From NCBI RefSeq assembly GCF_004000255.1, contig NZ_RCIQ01000021.1:1-64000 (forward strand): a stretch of DNA of 64,000 bases, read 5' to 3'. Positions 36,818 to 45,841 of this stretch are shown piece by piece (position 1 is the first letter of the stretch; each line of letters opens with the position of its first letter). The position numbers were made by a program, and so were the translations under genes. Source of the DNA: Nioella ostreopsis (lineage in GTDB: Bacteria > Pseudomonadota > Alphaproteobacteria > Rhodobacterales > Rhodobacteraceae). The notes below the pieces were generated by a model. That model saw only the letters and a list, made by a program, of their open reading frames with translations, was not told where the DNA came from and made no database searches.

Positions 36818-37900
36818 ATGACACATGACTTTCTCATCATCGGCGGTGGCATCGCCGGCACATCCGCAGCGGCGCGCCTGTCGCATCTTGGCTCCACCCT
36901 CCTGCTGGAGGCCGAAACCAGCCTCGCCTATCACGCCTCGGGCCGGTCGGCGGCACTGTTCGAAGCGCAATACGGCCTGCCTGCCACGGTGCAGCTGAAC
37001 CTCGCCTCGCGCGACTATCACATGACCGCCAATGGCGGCGTGCTCAGCCCGCGCGGGTTGATGTTTCTTGCCGGTCCGGGTGAGGAAGACACGCTGGCCA
37101 GGGACATCGACGACATGGGCCTGCACGCGATCTCGATCGACGAGGCCATGGCGATGGTGCCCGCGCTCAACCGCGACCACCTGCGCGGCGCGGCCCATCA
37201 TGACGAGGCGTGGGACCTGGATACCGACCTGCTGATCGGCAATTTCGTCAAGGAAATGCGCGGCAATGGCGGGACGGTGAAAACCGGCCAACGGGTCGAG
37301 GCCATCACCCGCACGGATGGCATCTGGCAGGTCAGCGCGGGCAGCGACACCTATGAGGCCCGCCAGCTGGTCAATGCTGCCGGGGCCTGGGTCGACATCA
37401 TCGCCGCAATGGCCGGGATCGAGCCCATTGGGATCAGCCCCCTCAGACGGTCCATGGCGCGGATGCCTGCGCCCGGCGGATACGACCCTTCGGGCTGGCC
37501 CATGCTGATCGGTGCCGGTGAAACATGGTACGCCAAGCCCGACGCGGGCAAGTGGATCGTCTCGCCCGCCGAACAGGACCCGGTCGACGAACCCCATGAT
37601 GCCTGGGCCGATGACATGGTGCTGGCCGAGGGCATCGCCCGCTATCAGCCTTTCGTGACCGAGGAAGTGACTCGCGTGGAAACCACCTGGGCGGGGCTGC
37701 GCAGCTTTGCCCCCGACCGGACGCTGGTTTTGGGCCGCGATCTGCGGGAACCCGATTTCATCTGGTGCGCAGGCCAGGGCGGCTACGGCTTCCAGACCGC
37801 GCCCGCCGCCAGCCAGCTCTTGGCCGATGTGGTGGCAGGTCGCACGCCGGAACTGGACGCGGAAACCGTCGCGGCGCTCAGCCCCGCACGGTTCGGATGA
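36818..37900 (+). CDS. FAD-dependent amine/amino-acid oxidase (DAO family)
   Basis: A 360-residue flavoprotein with the dinucleotide motif IIGGGIAGTSAAARL (GxGxxG at 9-14), SGRSAALFEAQYG, and the C-terminal GQGGYGFQTAPAASQLLADVVAG of the D-amino-acid/glycine oxidase family. It should oxidise a C-N bond, but the substrate is not assignable. The stop overlaps the start of the DUF938-type gene (ATGA). Confidence 0.85.
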   Translation: MTHDFLIIGGGIAGTSAAARLSHLGSTLLLEAETSLAYHASGRSAALFEAQYGLPATVQLNLASRDYHMTANGGVLSPRGLMFLAGPGEEDTLARDIDDMGLHAISIDEAMAMVPALNRDHLRGAAHHDEAWDLDTDLLIGNFVKEMRGNGGTVKTGQRVEAITRTDGIWQVSAGSDTYEARQLVNAAGAWVDIIAAMAGIEPIGISPLRRSMARMPAPGGYDPSGWPMLIGAGETWYAKPDAGKWIVSPAEQDPVDEPHDAWADDMVLAEGIARYQPFVTEEVTRVETTWAGLRSFAPDRTLVLGRDLREPDFIWCAGQGGYGFQTAPAASQLLADVVAGRTPELDAETVAALSPARFG

Positions 37901-38535
37901 CCCGCAAGCTGACCCTGCCCGACGCGCCAAGATCGGGCGATGACAAGCGCATGTCCGCGCCCTCAGCCCGGCGCAATATGGCCCCCATTCTGGAGGTGCT
38001 GCGCGCCCATGCCCCCGCCGCAGGCCGCGTGTTGGAAATCGCGGCAGGCACCGGCGAACATGCGGTGGCGTTTTCCCGCACCTTTCCGGGGCTGGACTGG
38101 CAACCGACCGACCTCGACCCCGACAGGCTCGCCTCGATCGAGGCATGGCGGCAGGCCGAAGGCCCGGCCAACCTGCGCCCGCCCACGGCCCTGAACGCCG
38201 CCGCCGAAGGCTGGCACGCCACCCACGGCCCCGCCGACATGATCCTGCTGGTGAACCTTCTGCACCTGATCTCGGACGCGGAGGCCGAGACGGTGCTGGC
38301 TGGCATCACTAGGGCCCTCACCCCCGGTGGCAAAGCCTTCCTCTACGGTCCCTTTCTGCGGAATGGCGAAGCCACCAGCGAGGGCGACGCCACCTTCCAC
38401 GCCAGCCTCAGGGCGCAGGACCCCGCCATCGGCTACAAGGATATCGCCTGGGTCCGCGACCGGTTGTCTCCGATGAAAACAGAAACGCTCGACATGCCCT
38501 CCAACAACCTCATGATCATTGTCACCGCCAATTGA
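37897..38535 (+). CDS. DUF938 SAM-dependent methyltransferase-like protein
   Basis: A 212-residue protein of the DUF938 type: SAPSARRNMAPILEVLRAHAP, the SAM-binding loop VLEIAAGTGEHAVAFSRTFPGLDWQPTDLD, and FLYGPFLRNGEATSEGDATFHASL are its conserved blocks. It is presumed to be a methyltransferase; no substrate is known to me. The ATG at 37897 overlaps the preceding stop, so it is co-translated with the flavoprotein. Confidence 0.86.
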   Translation: MTRKLTLPDAPRSGDDKRMSAPSARRNMAPILEVLRAHAPAAGRVLEIAAGTGEHAVAFSRTFPGLDWQPTDLDPDRLASIEAWRQAEGPANLRPPTALNAAAEGWHATHGPADMILLVNLLHLISDAEAETVLAGITRALTPGGKAFLYGPFLRNGEATSEGDATFHASLRAQDPAIGYKDIAWVRDRLSPMKTETLDMPSNNLMIIVTAN

Positions 38536-38600
38536 TCCCGGTCAAGGCGCGGCCCCTGCCGACCTGCTCTGACAGGCCGAAACCAATGCAGGAGACCCAG

Positions 38601-38960
38601 ATGAGCTGGATGGACAAACGCGACGAAATGCACGGGCAGCTGCGCAAGCTGAACAAGGCGATCCCGGAGGTCACAAAGGCCTTTGCGGGCGTCAGCGCTG
38701 TGGTGAAGACCGATGGCGTTCTGGATGTGAAAACCAAGGAACTCATCGCCGTAGCCATTGCCGTCGCGGACAGCTGCGAACCATGCATGAATTTCCATAT
38801 CGAGGTGCTGATCCGCGCCGGCGGCAGCCGCGAGGAACTGGGCGAGGCGCTCGGCATGGCGGTGCAGATGGGCGGTGGCCCCGCGCTGATGTATGCCGCC
38901 AAGGCGATGGACGCCTATGACGAACTGCACGCGGCCCTGTCGCCCCACGCCGCCGAATAA
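38601..38960 (+). CDS. Carboxymuconolactone decarboxylase/AhpD-like protein
   Basis: A 119-residue all-helical protein. Cys59, Cys62 and His66 in DSCEPCMNFHI make the CxxCxxxH redox centre of AhpD-type peroxidatic proteins, and KELIAVAIAVA precedes it. A thiol-dependent peroxidase or reductase role is more likely than decarboxylation. AGGAG is seven bases before ATG 38601. A short CCCGA-A-TCGGG hairpin follows within the 100-bp gap to the next gene. Confidence 0.86.
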   Translation: MSWMDKRDEMHGQLRKLNKAIPEVTKAFAGVSAVVKTDGVLDVKTKELIAVAIAVADSCEPCMNFHIEVLIRAGGSREELGEALGMAVQMGGGPALMYAAKAMDAYDELHAALSPHAAE

Positions 38961-39061
38961 CCCCCTTCCGCCGATCCGGCCCGCGACACCCGAATCGGGT
39001 TCCCCGACACGGTCTTCTGTGCTGACCTGATCGGGTCACGGGATTTGAGAAAGGGATTACC

Positions 39062-39658
39062 ATGTCGATCATGCGACTTCTGCAACAGGCGCAGGGCGGT
39101 CAGGGATTGGGGCAGCTGGCCTCTCAGCTTGGCCTTGACGACGCGCAGGCGGACAGCCTGACCTCTCTGCTGGCGCCCGCCATCGGCTCGGCCGCGCGCC
39201 AGCGGGCGGAAAGTGGCGGGCTTGGCGATGTGCTCGGGCGGTTGCGCGGACAGGATCAGGCGGGGCTCTTCGACGATGCCGAAGCGGCGGCCAGTTCGGA
39301 CGGTCAGGCGCAGGGGCGCGATTTCCTGTCGGCGCTTCTGGGCGGACAAGAGGCCGCCGATGGTCTGGCCGAGGAAGCGGCGGCCCGGTCGGGCGTGGAC
39401 CGCGATCTGGTCAGCCAGTTCCTGCCCGCGCTTGCGGCCATGGCACAGGGCGGGCTGCAACGGCAGATGCCGGACGATCAGATCGAAGCCGCCGAACAGG
39501 AAGCGCAGGGCGGCGGGCTGGCCGGAATGATCGGCGGTCTGCTCGGCGGTGGCGGTTCCAGCCGCGGTGGCGGGCTTGGTATGCTGAACGATCTGCTCGA
39601 TGCAGATGGCGACGGCTCGGCCATGGATGACGTCCTGGGCCGGTTCCTGCGCCGCTGA
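39062..39658 (+). CDS. DUF937 (YidB-like) protein
   Basis: A 198-residue Gly/Gln-rich protein beginning MSIMRLLQQAQGGQGLGQLASQLGLDDAQADSL, the DUF937 pattern of helical bundle proteins. A Gly-rich linker (about 155-170) precedes a C-terminal LLDADGDGSAMDDVLGRF motif that resembles a calcium-binding loop. Function is unknown. AAAGGGA precedes the ATG. Confidence 0.8.
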   Translation: MSIMRLLQQAQGGQGLGQLASQLGLDDAQADSLTSLLAPAIGSAARQRAESGGLGDVLGRLRGQDQAGLFDDAEAAASSDGQAQGRDFLSALLGGQEAADGLAEEAAARSGVDRDLVSQFLPALAAMAQGGLQRQMPDDQIEAAEQEAQGGGLAGMIGGLLGGGGSSRGGGLGMLNDLLDADGDGSAMDDVLGRFLRR

Positions 39659-39694
39659 GGGATTTCGCTGCGCGGCTTCGCGCGCATCGACCCG

Positions 39695-39737
39695 CGCGGC
39701 CCTGACGGGCCGCGTGGAATGCCCTTGCAAGGGCATT
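39695..39737. repeat. Two hairpins between convergent genes
   Basis: CGCGGCCC-tgac-GGGCCGCG (39695-39714) is followed by the perfect 20-bp palindrome AATGCCCTTGCAAGGGCATT (39718-39737). The arrangement resembles the palindrome clusters at 17969 and 56122, but the tip is TTG-CAA. It probably ends transcripts from both sides. Confidence 0.75.
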
Positions 39738-39778
39738 GGGCCGGGACATGCCTCAGGGCATCCCCTTCCCCACGACGG

Positions 39779-40150
39779 TCAGGACAGGGCCAGCACCAGA
39801 CAGGACCCCGCGCAGATCAGCGCCAGCGGTACGCCATGCAGCCGCTCTGCCCCCCGTGCCCCAAAGAGATTGGCCAGCACGCTCAGCCCGAAAATCCCGG
39901 CCAGGACCCACAGGATCGGGCGCGGCCAGCTATCCGGCAGGACAGGGGCAAAAACCCCACCGGACTGCGCGACGGTGATCAGGGCCAGACCCGCCAGCAC
40001 CGCGGACCCCAGGCTCGCGAGTCTCAGACGCATCGGCAGCACGCGCGCAGCCCCGCCCCAGGCCAGATGCCCAAGTGGCGCGCCCGCCGCCAGCAACAGC
40101 TGGAACAGGGTCAGCCACGCAAACGCCGCGATGCCCACATAGACGACCAT
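39779..40150 (-). CDS. Small integral membrane protein, unknown function
   Basis: A 123-residue protein with about four membrane helices (VVYVGIAAFAWLTLFQLLLAAG, LASLGSAVLAGLALITVAQ, ILWVLAGIFGLSVLANLFG, VPLALICAGSCLVLAL). I recognise no family. GAGGAGG seven bases before the ATG at 40150 fixes the start and removes a 35-residue upstream extension. It is divergent from the EF-hand gene. Confidence 0.7.
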   Translation of the reverse strand: MVVYVGIAAFAWLTLFQLLLAAGAPLGHLAWGGAARVLPMRLRLASLGSAVLAGLALITVAQSGGVFAPVLPDSWPRPILWVLAGIFGLSVLANLFGARGAERLHGVPLALICAGSCLVLALS

Positions 40151-40279
40151 ACCAAACCTCCTCGAAACCTCTGTCGAAACTAATTGCCCGAGACAACCAA
40201 AATGTCGCACCCGTCGCCGCGACGGAGCCCCCGCCTGACCGCGTGTAACGGGCACAATCTAATGAAAAGGGACACCCAC

Positions 40280-40756
40280 ATGAACCGCATTTTGACCACG
40301 CTCGCCCTGATCGCCCTGCCCGGCCTTGCCGCTGCCCAGGGTGTGCCCGGCGAACATTTTATCCAGAACTGGGATTACGACACCGACGGCCAGGTGACCT
40401 TCGCAGAAGTCGAGGAGCGGCGCGGCGATATTTTCTACATGTTCGACCAGAACGATGACGGCATGCTGCAAAGCGAGGAATACGATCTGTTCGACGAGGC
40501 CCGCGCCACGGATATGGAAAACATGGGTGGCCATGAAGGCAATGCGATGCGCCCGGTGGATCAGGGCATGATGCGCGCCAATAACGATGCCAATGGCGAT
40601 GGCCTGGTCAGCCGCGAAGAGTTCGTGGGCTTCTCGGCCACGTGGTTTGCCAATATGGATCGCAATGGCGATGGCGTGATCACCACCGACGATTTCGGTC
40701 GGGGGCATGGGAATGGCAACGGTCAGGGCAGCGGTCAGGGCAACGGCAACGGATGA
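40280..40756 (+). CDS. Secreted EF-hand calcium-binding protein
   Basis: A 158-residue protein with a signal peptide (about 1-19, cleavage after AAA) and four EF-hand loops: 32-43 (DYDTDGQVTFAE), 56-67 (DQNDDGMLQSEE), 103-114 (DANGDGLVSREE) and 127-138 (DRNGDGVITTDD). The tail is a GNGQGSGQGNGNG linker. It should bind calcium in the periplasm or outside; partner unknown. The start at 40280 follows AAAGGGA; the upstream frame is unconserved. Confidence 0.85.
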   Translation: MNRILTTLALIALPGLAAAQGVPGEHFIQNWDYDTDGQVTFAEVEERRGDIFYMFDQNDDGMLQSEEYDLFDEARATDMENMGGHEGNAMRPVDQGMMRANNDANGDGLVSREEFVGFSATWFANMDRNGDGVITTDDFGRGHGNGNGQGSGQGNGNG

Positions 40757-40764
40757 CCATGCAA

Positions 40765-40796
40765 AAGGCCCGCCGATCTGGCGGGCCTTACTGTTT
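40765..40796 (+). terminator. Terminator after the EF-hand gene
   Basis: AAGGCCCGCC, five-base loop, GGCGGGCCTT, then ACTGTTTT. The stem is the same GGCCCGCC as at 8710 and 35909. Confidence 0.85.
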
Positions 40797-40864
40797 TCCA
40801 AACAAGAAACCGGAGCGTTAACCGTTTCCGCCCGACCGTGCCCCGTCTGCACGGGGGGTGCACA

Positions 40865-40898
40865 GGGGGTGTACGCCCGGTGTACGGGCGGCACCCCC
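40865..40898 (-). terminator. Two-part GC hairpin after the dehydrogenase gene
   Basis: GGGGGTG/CACCCCC encloses CGCCCG-gtgta-CGGGCG. It lies 12 bases after the stop of the 40911-43418 gene. There is no T-run, so it may stabilise the mRNA end rather than terminate it. Confidence 0.5.
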
Positions 40899-40910
40899 GG
40901 TTAATGCACC

Positions 40911-43418
40911 TCAGCCGTCCTTGCGGATGGTCTCGTTCTTCGGGTCATAGGGGCTGTCGCAGGTCACGACCGCATCCCACAACTGATCGAGCATCTTGAC
41001 CTTCAGCTTGGTGCCTTCCACGGCCAGCTCGGGCTTCACATAGCCCATGCCGATGGACTTCTCGAAGGCCACCGAATAGCCGCCCGAGGTCAGACGGCCA
41101 ACCCGCTCACCTTCCGGCGTATAGAGCACTTCACGGCCCCAGGGATCGGCATCAGACGGCCCGTCGATCAGCAGCGTGCAGCACTTCGACCGGATGCCCT
41201 TGGCCTCCATCTCGGCCTTGCCGTGGAACTCTTTCGACAGGTCGATGAAGCGCGGCAGATCGGCCTCGGCGGGGGTCGCGTCGCGGCCAAGTTCATTGCC
41301 GAAGGCACGGTAGGATTTCTCCTGCCGCAGCCAGTTCTGCGCCCGTGCGCCGACCAGCTTCAGCCCGTGCTTTTCGCCCGCTGAATTCAGCAGATCCCAC
41401 AGGTAGTTCTGCATCTCGATCGGATGATGCAGTTCCCAGCCAAGCTCCCCGGTATAGGCCACGCGGATCGCATTCACGGGGCACATGCCCAGTTCGATCT
41501 GCCGCGCAGACAACCACGGGAAGCGCTTGTTCGACAGGGCTGTATCCGGGTCGGCGTCCTTAATCACCTCTTTCAGAACGTCGCGCGATTTCGGCCCTGC
41601 GATGGCAAAGACGCCCCACTGGGTGGTCACGTCCTGGATCTCGATATAGCCGAACTCCTCCATCTTGTCCTCGGCCGCCTTACGCAGGAAGTCGGCGTCA
41701 TACTCCGTCCAGGCACCCGCAGAGACGAGGTAGTAGTTGTTCTCGCCATTGCGCACGATGGTGTACTCGGTGCGCGTGGTGCCAGCACTGGTCAGCGCGT
41801 AGGTCAGGTTGATCCGGCCCACTTTCGGCAGCTTGTTGCAGGTGAACCAGTCGAGGAACGCCGTCGCGCCGGGGCCCTTGACCACATGCTTGGTGAAGGC
41901 GGTCGCGTCGATCAGGCCCACACCCTCGCGGATCGCCCTGGCTTCTTCCACGGCGTATTGCCACCAGCCGCCACGACGGAAGCTGCGGGCGTCGTGGTCG
42001 AAATTCTCGGGCGCATCGAGGGGGCCGTAGTAGTTGGGGCGTTCCCAGCCGTTGACGAAACCGAATTGCGCGCCAAGCGCCTTCTGCCGGTCATAGGCGG
42101 GTGCGGTACGCAGCGGGCGGCAGGCCTCACGCTCTTCATCCGGGTGGTGCAGGATGTAGACGTGGCTGTAGCATTCCTCGTTCTTGCGCGCCGCGAATTC
42201 GGTGGTCATCCAGTTCTGCGAATAGCGCTTGGGGTCAAGGGACGCCATGTCGATCTCGGCTTCGCCGTCGACCATCATCTGGGCGAGGTAGTAGCCGGTG
42301 CCGCCAGCGGCGGTGATCCCGAAGGAGAAGCCCTCAGCCAGCCACATGTTGCGCAGGCCCGGCGCGGGGCCGACCAGCGGGTTGCCATCGGGCGTGTAGC
42401 AGATCGGGCCGTTGAAATCGTCCTTGAGGCCGCTTTCGGCGCAGGACGGCACCCGTTCCGCCATCGCCATGTACTGATCGGCAATCCGGTCCAGATCGAG
42501 CGGGAACAGATCGGCGCGGAAGCTGTCGGGCACGCCATATTCGAACCGCGCGGGCGCGCCGTGTTCGTAGATTCCTAGGATCCAGCCGCCGCGTTCCTCA
42601 CGGGCGTAGGATTCGTTGTCGGCATCGCGCACGACGGGGTGTTCGGCATTGCCCGCCTCGCGCCATTTGACCAGCTCGGGGTCTTTATCCATGACGATAA
42701 AGGTGTGTTCCACCGGAATCGCGGGCATCTTGATGCCCAGCATCTTGGCGGTGCGCTGCGCGTGGTTGCCCGATGCGGTCACGACATGTTCGGCGGTGAT
42801 CACCACCTGTTCTTCAGAGGGCACGAGGTTGCCGCCCTTTTCCACCATCTTGGTGCAGGTCACTTCCCAATGAGTGCCATTCCAGTGGAAGGCATCGGCC
42901 TGCATCTTGCGCACGATATCCACCCCGCGCTGGCGGGCACCCTTGGCCATCGCCTGGGTTACGTCAGCGGGGTTAATATAGCCGTCCTCGGTATGATAGA
43001 TCGCACCCTTGAGGTCCGAGGTCTCAATGAGCGGCCAGCGTTCCTTGATCTGGTCGGGGGTCAGCCATTCGTATTTCACACCGCAGGTCTCGGCAGTGGA
43101 CGCATAGAGCATGTATTCATCCATGCGCTCCTGCGTCTGCGCCATGCGCAGGTTGCCGACCACGGCAAAGCCCGCATTCAGCCCGGTTTCCTCTTCAAGC
43201 GTCTTGTAGAAATCGACCGAGTACTGGTGAATATGGGTCGTCGCGAAGCTCATGTTGAAGAGCGGCAGCAGGCCAGCCGCGTGCCAGGTGGAGCCGGAGG
43301 TCAGTTCATCACGTTCCAGCAGCATCACATCAGACCAGCCTGCCTTGGCAAGATGATAGGCGATCGAGGTGCCGACGGCACCGCCGCCGACGACAAGGGC
43401 TTTGACTTGGGTTTTCAT
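40911..43418 (-). CDS. FAD oxidoreductase-GcvT fusion, dimethylglycine/sarcosine dehydrogenase type
   Basis: An 835-residue enzyme. The N-terminal DAO domain has VVGGGAVGTSIAYHL (9-23) and SGSTWHAAGL, where His46 matches the histidine that binds FAD covalently in dimethylglycine and sarcosine dehydrogenases. A linker (about 385-440) leads into a GcvT-type folate domain (about 440-830) with YTGELGWELH and the RQEKSYRAFGNELG block. It should demethylate an N-methylated glycine derivative, pass the C1 unit to tetrahydrofolate, and send electrons to ETF. The exact substrate is not fixed by sequence. Confidence 0.9.
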   Translation of the reverse strand: MKTQVKALVVGGGAVGTSIAYHLAKAGWSDVMLLERDELTSGSTWHAAGLLPLFNMSFATTHIHQYSVDFYKTLEEETGLNAGFAVVGNLRMAQTQERMDEYMLYASTAETCGVKYEWLTPDQIKERWPLIETSDLKGAIYHTEDGYINPADVTQAMAKGARQRGVDIVRKMQADAFHWNGTHWEVTCTKMVEKGGNLVPSEEQVVITAEHVVTASGNHAQRTAKMLGIKMPAIPVEHTFIVMDKDPELVKWREAGNAEHPVVRDADNESYAREERGGWILGIYEHGAPARFEYGVPDSFRADLFPLDLDRIADQYMAMAERVPSCAESGLKDDFNGPICYTPDGNPLVGPAPGLRNMWLAEGFSFGITAAGGTGYYLAQMMVDGEAEIDMASLDPKRYSQNWMTTEFAARKNEECYSHVYILHHPDEEREACRPLRTAPAYDRQKALGAQFGFVNGWERPNYYGPLDAPENFDHDARSFRRGGWWQYAVEEARAIREGVGLIDATAFTKHVVKGPGATAFLDWFTCNKLPKVGRINLTYALTSAGTTRTEYTIVRNGENNYYLVSAGAWTEYDADFLRKAAEDKMEEFGYIEIQDVTTQWGVFAIAGPKSRDVLKEVIKDADPDTALSNKRFPWLSARQIELGMCPVNAIRVAYTGELGWELHHPIEMQNYLWDLLNSAGEKHGLKLVGARAQNWLRQEKSYRAFGNELGRDATPAEADLPRFIDLSKEFHGKAEMEAKGIRSKCCTLLIDGPSDADPWGREVLYTPEGERVGRLTSGGYSVAFEKSIGMGYVKPELAVEGTKLKVKMLDQLWDAVVTCDSPYDPKNETIRKDG

Positions 43419-43547
43419 TGGGCGCGACTCCGGGCCAGATTTTCTGCCGGTAATGTGCCGAATTGCGCAGGCCCGTGCGAAGGCCAGCCGACCAGATAAC
43501 GCGAGAATCCGACACGCGCCCGGGTTTTTCGCGACAAGCGCAGTCGA

Positions 43548-44078
43548 TCAGCCCCCGGGCCGGGCCCGACGACGGGCGCGAATGACCGCGACCAGCATGA
43601 AGACCACCCCCGCGACAAGTCCGATCAGACCGGCAAAATAGCTCGTGTTGTGCATCAGCCCGGCCCGCACAAAGCCCTCTACATCTTCGACACCCGAAGG
43701 AATTCTGAAATGGTGGTATTGTGAAGGGTCGACGGGAATTGCGAGGCTCACCACGCCAAGCGCCAGCGTGATCCCCACGACCATCAGCGAAGCGCCAAGG
43801 AAAGTCCGAACCATCTGGCCCGTGGTCGGCATCGCCAGCCCTATGGCGGCAATCGGTACGCCGATCACAATCCCCATCCACCAGCTTGCCCGCCAGCCGA
43901 CAATCGCCGCCCCCATGCGATAGGGCAGCGCCTCGGCGATGTTGAACTGGTGGAACTTGAAGGCGTGGAAATAGTCGGGACCGACCGTATAGCTGATCTG
44001 GTTGTGAACCATGCCGTAGAGACCCGCCAGAAGGCAGGCGAAGGCAATCAGCACCGGCAGGACGACAAACCTAGCCAT
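43548..44078 (-). CDS. Conserved membrane protein, unknown function
   Basis: A 176-residue protein with four helices (about 3-22, 66-84, 93-115, 150-170). The segment after helix 1, GMVHNQISYTVGPDYFHAFKFHQF, looks conserved and I believe occurs in other unnamed membrane proteins. It ends with a basic tail. Start at ATG 44078; a GTG at 44084 is possible. It is the only gene between the dehydrogenases and follows the palindromic repeats. Confidence 0.7.
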   Translation of the reverse strand: MARFVVLPVLIAFACLLAGLYGMVHNQISYTVGPDYFHAFKFHQFNIAEALPYRMGAAIVGWRASWWMGIVIGVPIAAIGLAMPTTGQMVRTFLGASLMVVGITLALGVVSLAIPVDPSQYHHFRIPSGVEDVEGFVRAGLMHNTSYFAGLIGLVAGVVFMLVAVIRARRRARPGG

Positions 44079-44096
44079 GACCACAATGCGCGCCGG

Positions 44097-44182
44097 AAAA
44101 TCCTTCCCGAAGGATTTTCAAAGCGGTCCAAAATTCTTCTGGAAGAATTTTGCGGCAGGAAGAAAATTCTGGAATTTTCTTC
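44097..44182. repeat. Cluster of three AT-rich palindromes with TTC-xx-GAA tips
   Basis: AAAATCCTTC-CC-GAAGGATTTT (44097-44118), AAAATTCTTC-TG-GAAGAATTTT (44130-44151), and a 24-base repeat with an 11-base arm (44159-44182). Stems differ in sequence, but all end in TTC..GAA around a two-base centre. They sit between two same-strand genes, just after the 2-hydroxyacid dehydrogenase stop. Confidence 0.85.
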
Positions 44183-44195
44183 TGATTGCGCATGG

Positions 44196-45182
44196 TCACA
44201 ACATGCTCGGCACGACCAGATCGGGCGGCCGGTGGCCATCGTCGAAGGTCTTGATATTGATGATGACCTTTTCGCCCATCTCCTCGCGCCCCTCCAGCGT
44301 GGCCGAGCCCATATGCGGCAGAAGCACCACGTTTTCCAGCTCTCGCAGGCGCGGGTTCACGTCCTTGCCATGTTCGAACACGTCGAGACCTGCCCCGGCG
44401 ATATCGCCGGACCGCAGCATCCGCGTCAGGGCGTTTTCGTCGATGACTTCCCCGCGGGAGGTATTCACGATCACCGCCGTGGGTTTCATAAGCTTCAGCC
44501 GCCGCGCGTTCATCAGGTGGAAGGTCGAGGGCGTATGCGGGCAGTTGATCGACAGGATATCGACCCGCGCGATCATCTGGTCGAGGCTTTCCCAATAGGT
44601 CGCTTCCAGGTCGGCCTCGATCTCCTCGTGCAGGCGGCGACGATTGTGATAATGCACCTGCATCCCGAACACTGCCGCGCGCCGCGCCACCGCCTGACCG
44701 ATCCGGCCCATGCCGAGAATGCCGAGCCGCTTGCCGCCGATGCGCCCGCCCATGAAGGCCGTGGGCGACCAGCCCTGCCATTTGCCGGCCTGCATCACGG
44801 CCAGACCCTCGGGGATGCGGCGCGTGACGGCAAGGATCAGCGCCAGGGTCATGTCGGCGGTGTCTTCGGTCACCACGCCCGGCGTGTTGGACACCAGAAT
44901 GCCGCGCTGGCGCGCTGTATGCACGTCGATATGGTCGACCCCCGCACCGTAATTGGCGATGAGTTTCAGCTTCTCACCTGCCTGCCCCAACAGTCCCGCG
45001 TCGATCTGGTCGGTCACGCAAGGCACCAGAACATCGGCGCGATTCATGGCGGATACCAGTTCCTGCCGGGTCATCGGGCGATCATCTTCGCGCAGTTCCA
45101 CGTCGAACAGTTCCGACATCCGCGTTTCGACCGCCTCGGGCAACCGTCGCGTTACGACAACACTCAGCTTCTGACCTGGCAT
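44196..45182 (-). CDS. D-isomer-specific 2-hydroxyacid dehydrogenase
   Basis: A 328-residue dehydrogenase, probably reducing glyoxylate, hydroxypyruvate or phenylpyruvate. The NAD(P) loop is GILGMGRIG (154-162). The catalytic triad is Arg243 in NTSRGEVID, Glu270 in GLDVFE and His290 in LLPHMGSAT. NRRR (about 180-183) after the second strand suggests NADPH preference. The start is at the first ATG; upstream is the divergent SH3 gene. Confidence 0.9.
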   Translation of the reverse strand: MPGQKLSVVVTRRLPEAVETRMSELFDVELREDDRPMTRQELVSAMNRADVLVPCVTDQIDAGLLGQAGEKLKLIANYGAGVDHIDVHTARQRGILVSNTPGVVTEDTADMTLALILAVTRRIPEGLAVMQAGKWQGWSPTAFMGGRIGGKRLGILGMGRIGQAVARRAAVFGMQVHYHNRRRLHEEIEADLEATYWESLDQMIARVDILSINCPHTPSTFHLMNARRLKLMKPTAVIVNTSRGEVIDENALTRMLRSGDIAGAGLDVFEHGKDVNPRLRELENVVLLPHMGSATLEGREEMGEKVIINIKTFDDGHRPPDLVVPSML

Positions 45183-45331
45183 CCCGTTCTTCCCTTTATC
45201 TGGCGTTTCAGCCCTTGGCGTGACACTCTCTCATCCTAGGCAGGGGTGCAAGACACAGCACCCCAACAGCGACAAAAACACCGGTCAAGACCGCGATAGA
45301 GCGGCAAAGGTGCGGGCAGGCAGTGCAAGGT

Positions 45332-45841
45332 ATGAAGCGCAAGATATTGGGCGTGATGCTGGCGACGATTCTGGGTGTGATGGCTACGGCCACCATCGCG
45401 CAGGAGGCCGAGGCGCGCGGTCCCGTGACGGGGTTCCCCCTGCCCCGCTATGTCTCGATCCAGTCGTCAGAGGCATTTGCACGGCGCGGACCCTCGCGCA
45501 GCCACCGCATCGACTGGGTGTTTCAGCGCCGCAACATGCCGATGCAGGTGGTGGCCGAACATGAACACTGGCGCCGGGTCATCGACCGCGACGGGGCGGG
45601 CGGCTGGATGCACTATTCGCTGCTGTCAGGCGTGCGCACCGCGATTGTCGAGGTTGACATGCTGGAACTGCACCAGCGGCCCGACCCGGCCTCGCCGGTG
45701 ACGGCTCAGGCCGAGCTTGGGGTGATCGCCTTCGTCGACGAATGCAACGGCAGCTGGTGCCGCCTGAACGTGGCCGGTCATCGTGGGTGGGTGCCGATGG
45801 ACACGCTTTGGGGCGTCGACCCCGGTGAGGTCTTCGACTAA
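45332..45841 (+). CDS. Secreted SH3-like domain protein
   Basis: A 169-residue protein with a signal peptide (MKRKILGVMLATILGVMATATIA, cleavage near residue 24) and two bacterial SH3-like repeats. The first contains FARRGPSRSHRIDWVFQRRNMPMQVVAEHEHWRRVID; the second contains MLELHQRPDPASPVTAQAELGVIAF...GWVPMDTLWGV. These domains often bind cell-wall peptides. The stop overlaps that of the convergent MFS gene by four bases (CTAA). ATG 45332 was preferred to GTG 45323. Confidence 0.82.
   Translation: MKRKILGVMLATILGVMATATIAQEAEARGPVTGFPLPRYVSIQSSEAFARRGPSRSHRIDWVFQRRNMPMQVVAEHEHWRRVIDRDGAGGWMHYSLLSGVRTAIVEVDMLELHQRPDPASPVTAQAELGVIAFVDECNGSWCRLNVAGHRGWVPMDTLWGVDPGEVFD

Noticed and set aside
44071-44781. 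236-codon frame on the minus strand
   Set aside because: Shadow in another frame of the 2-hydroxyacid dehydrogenase that extends through the palindromes.
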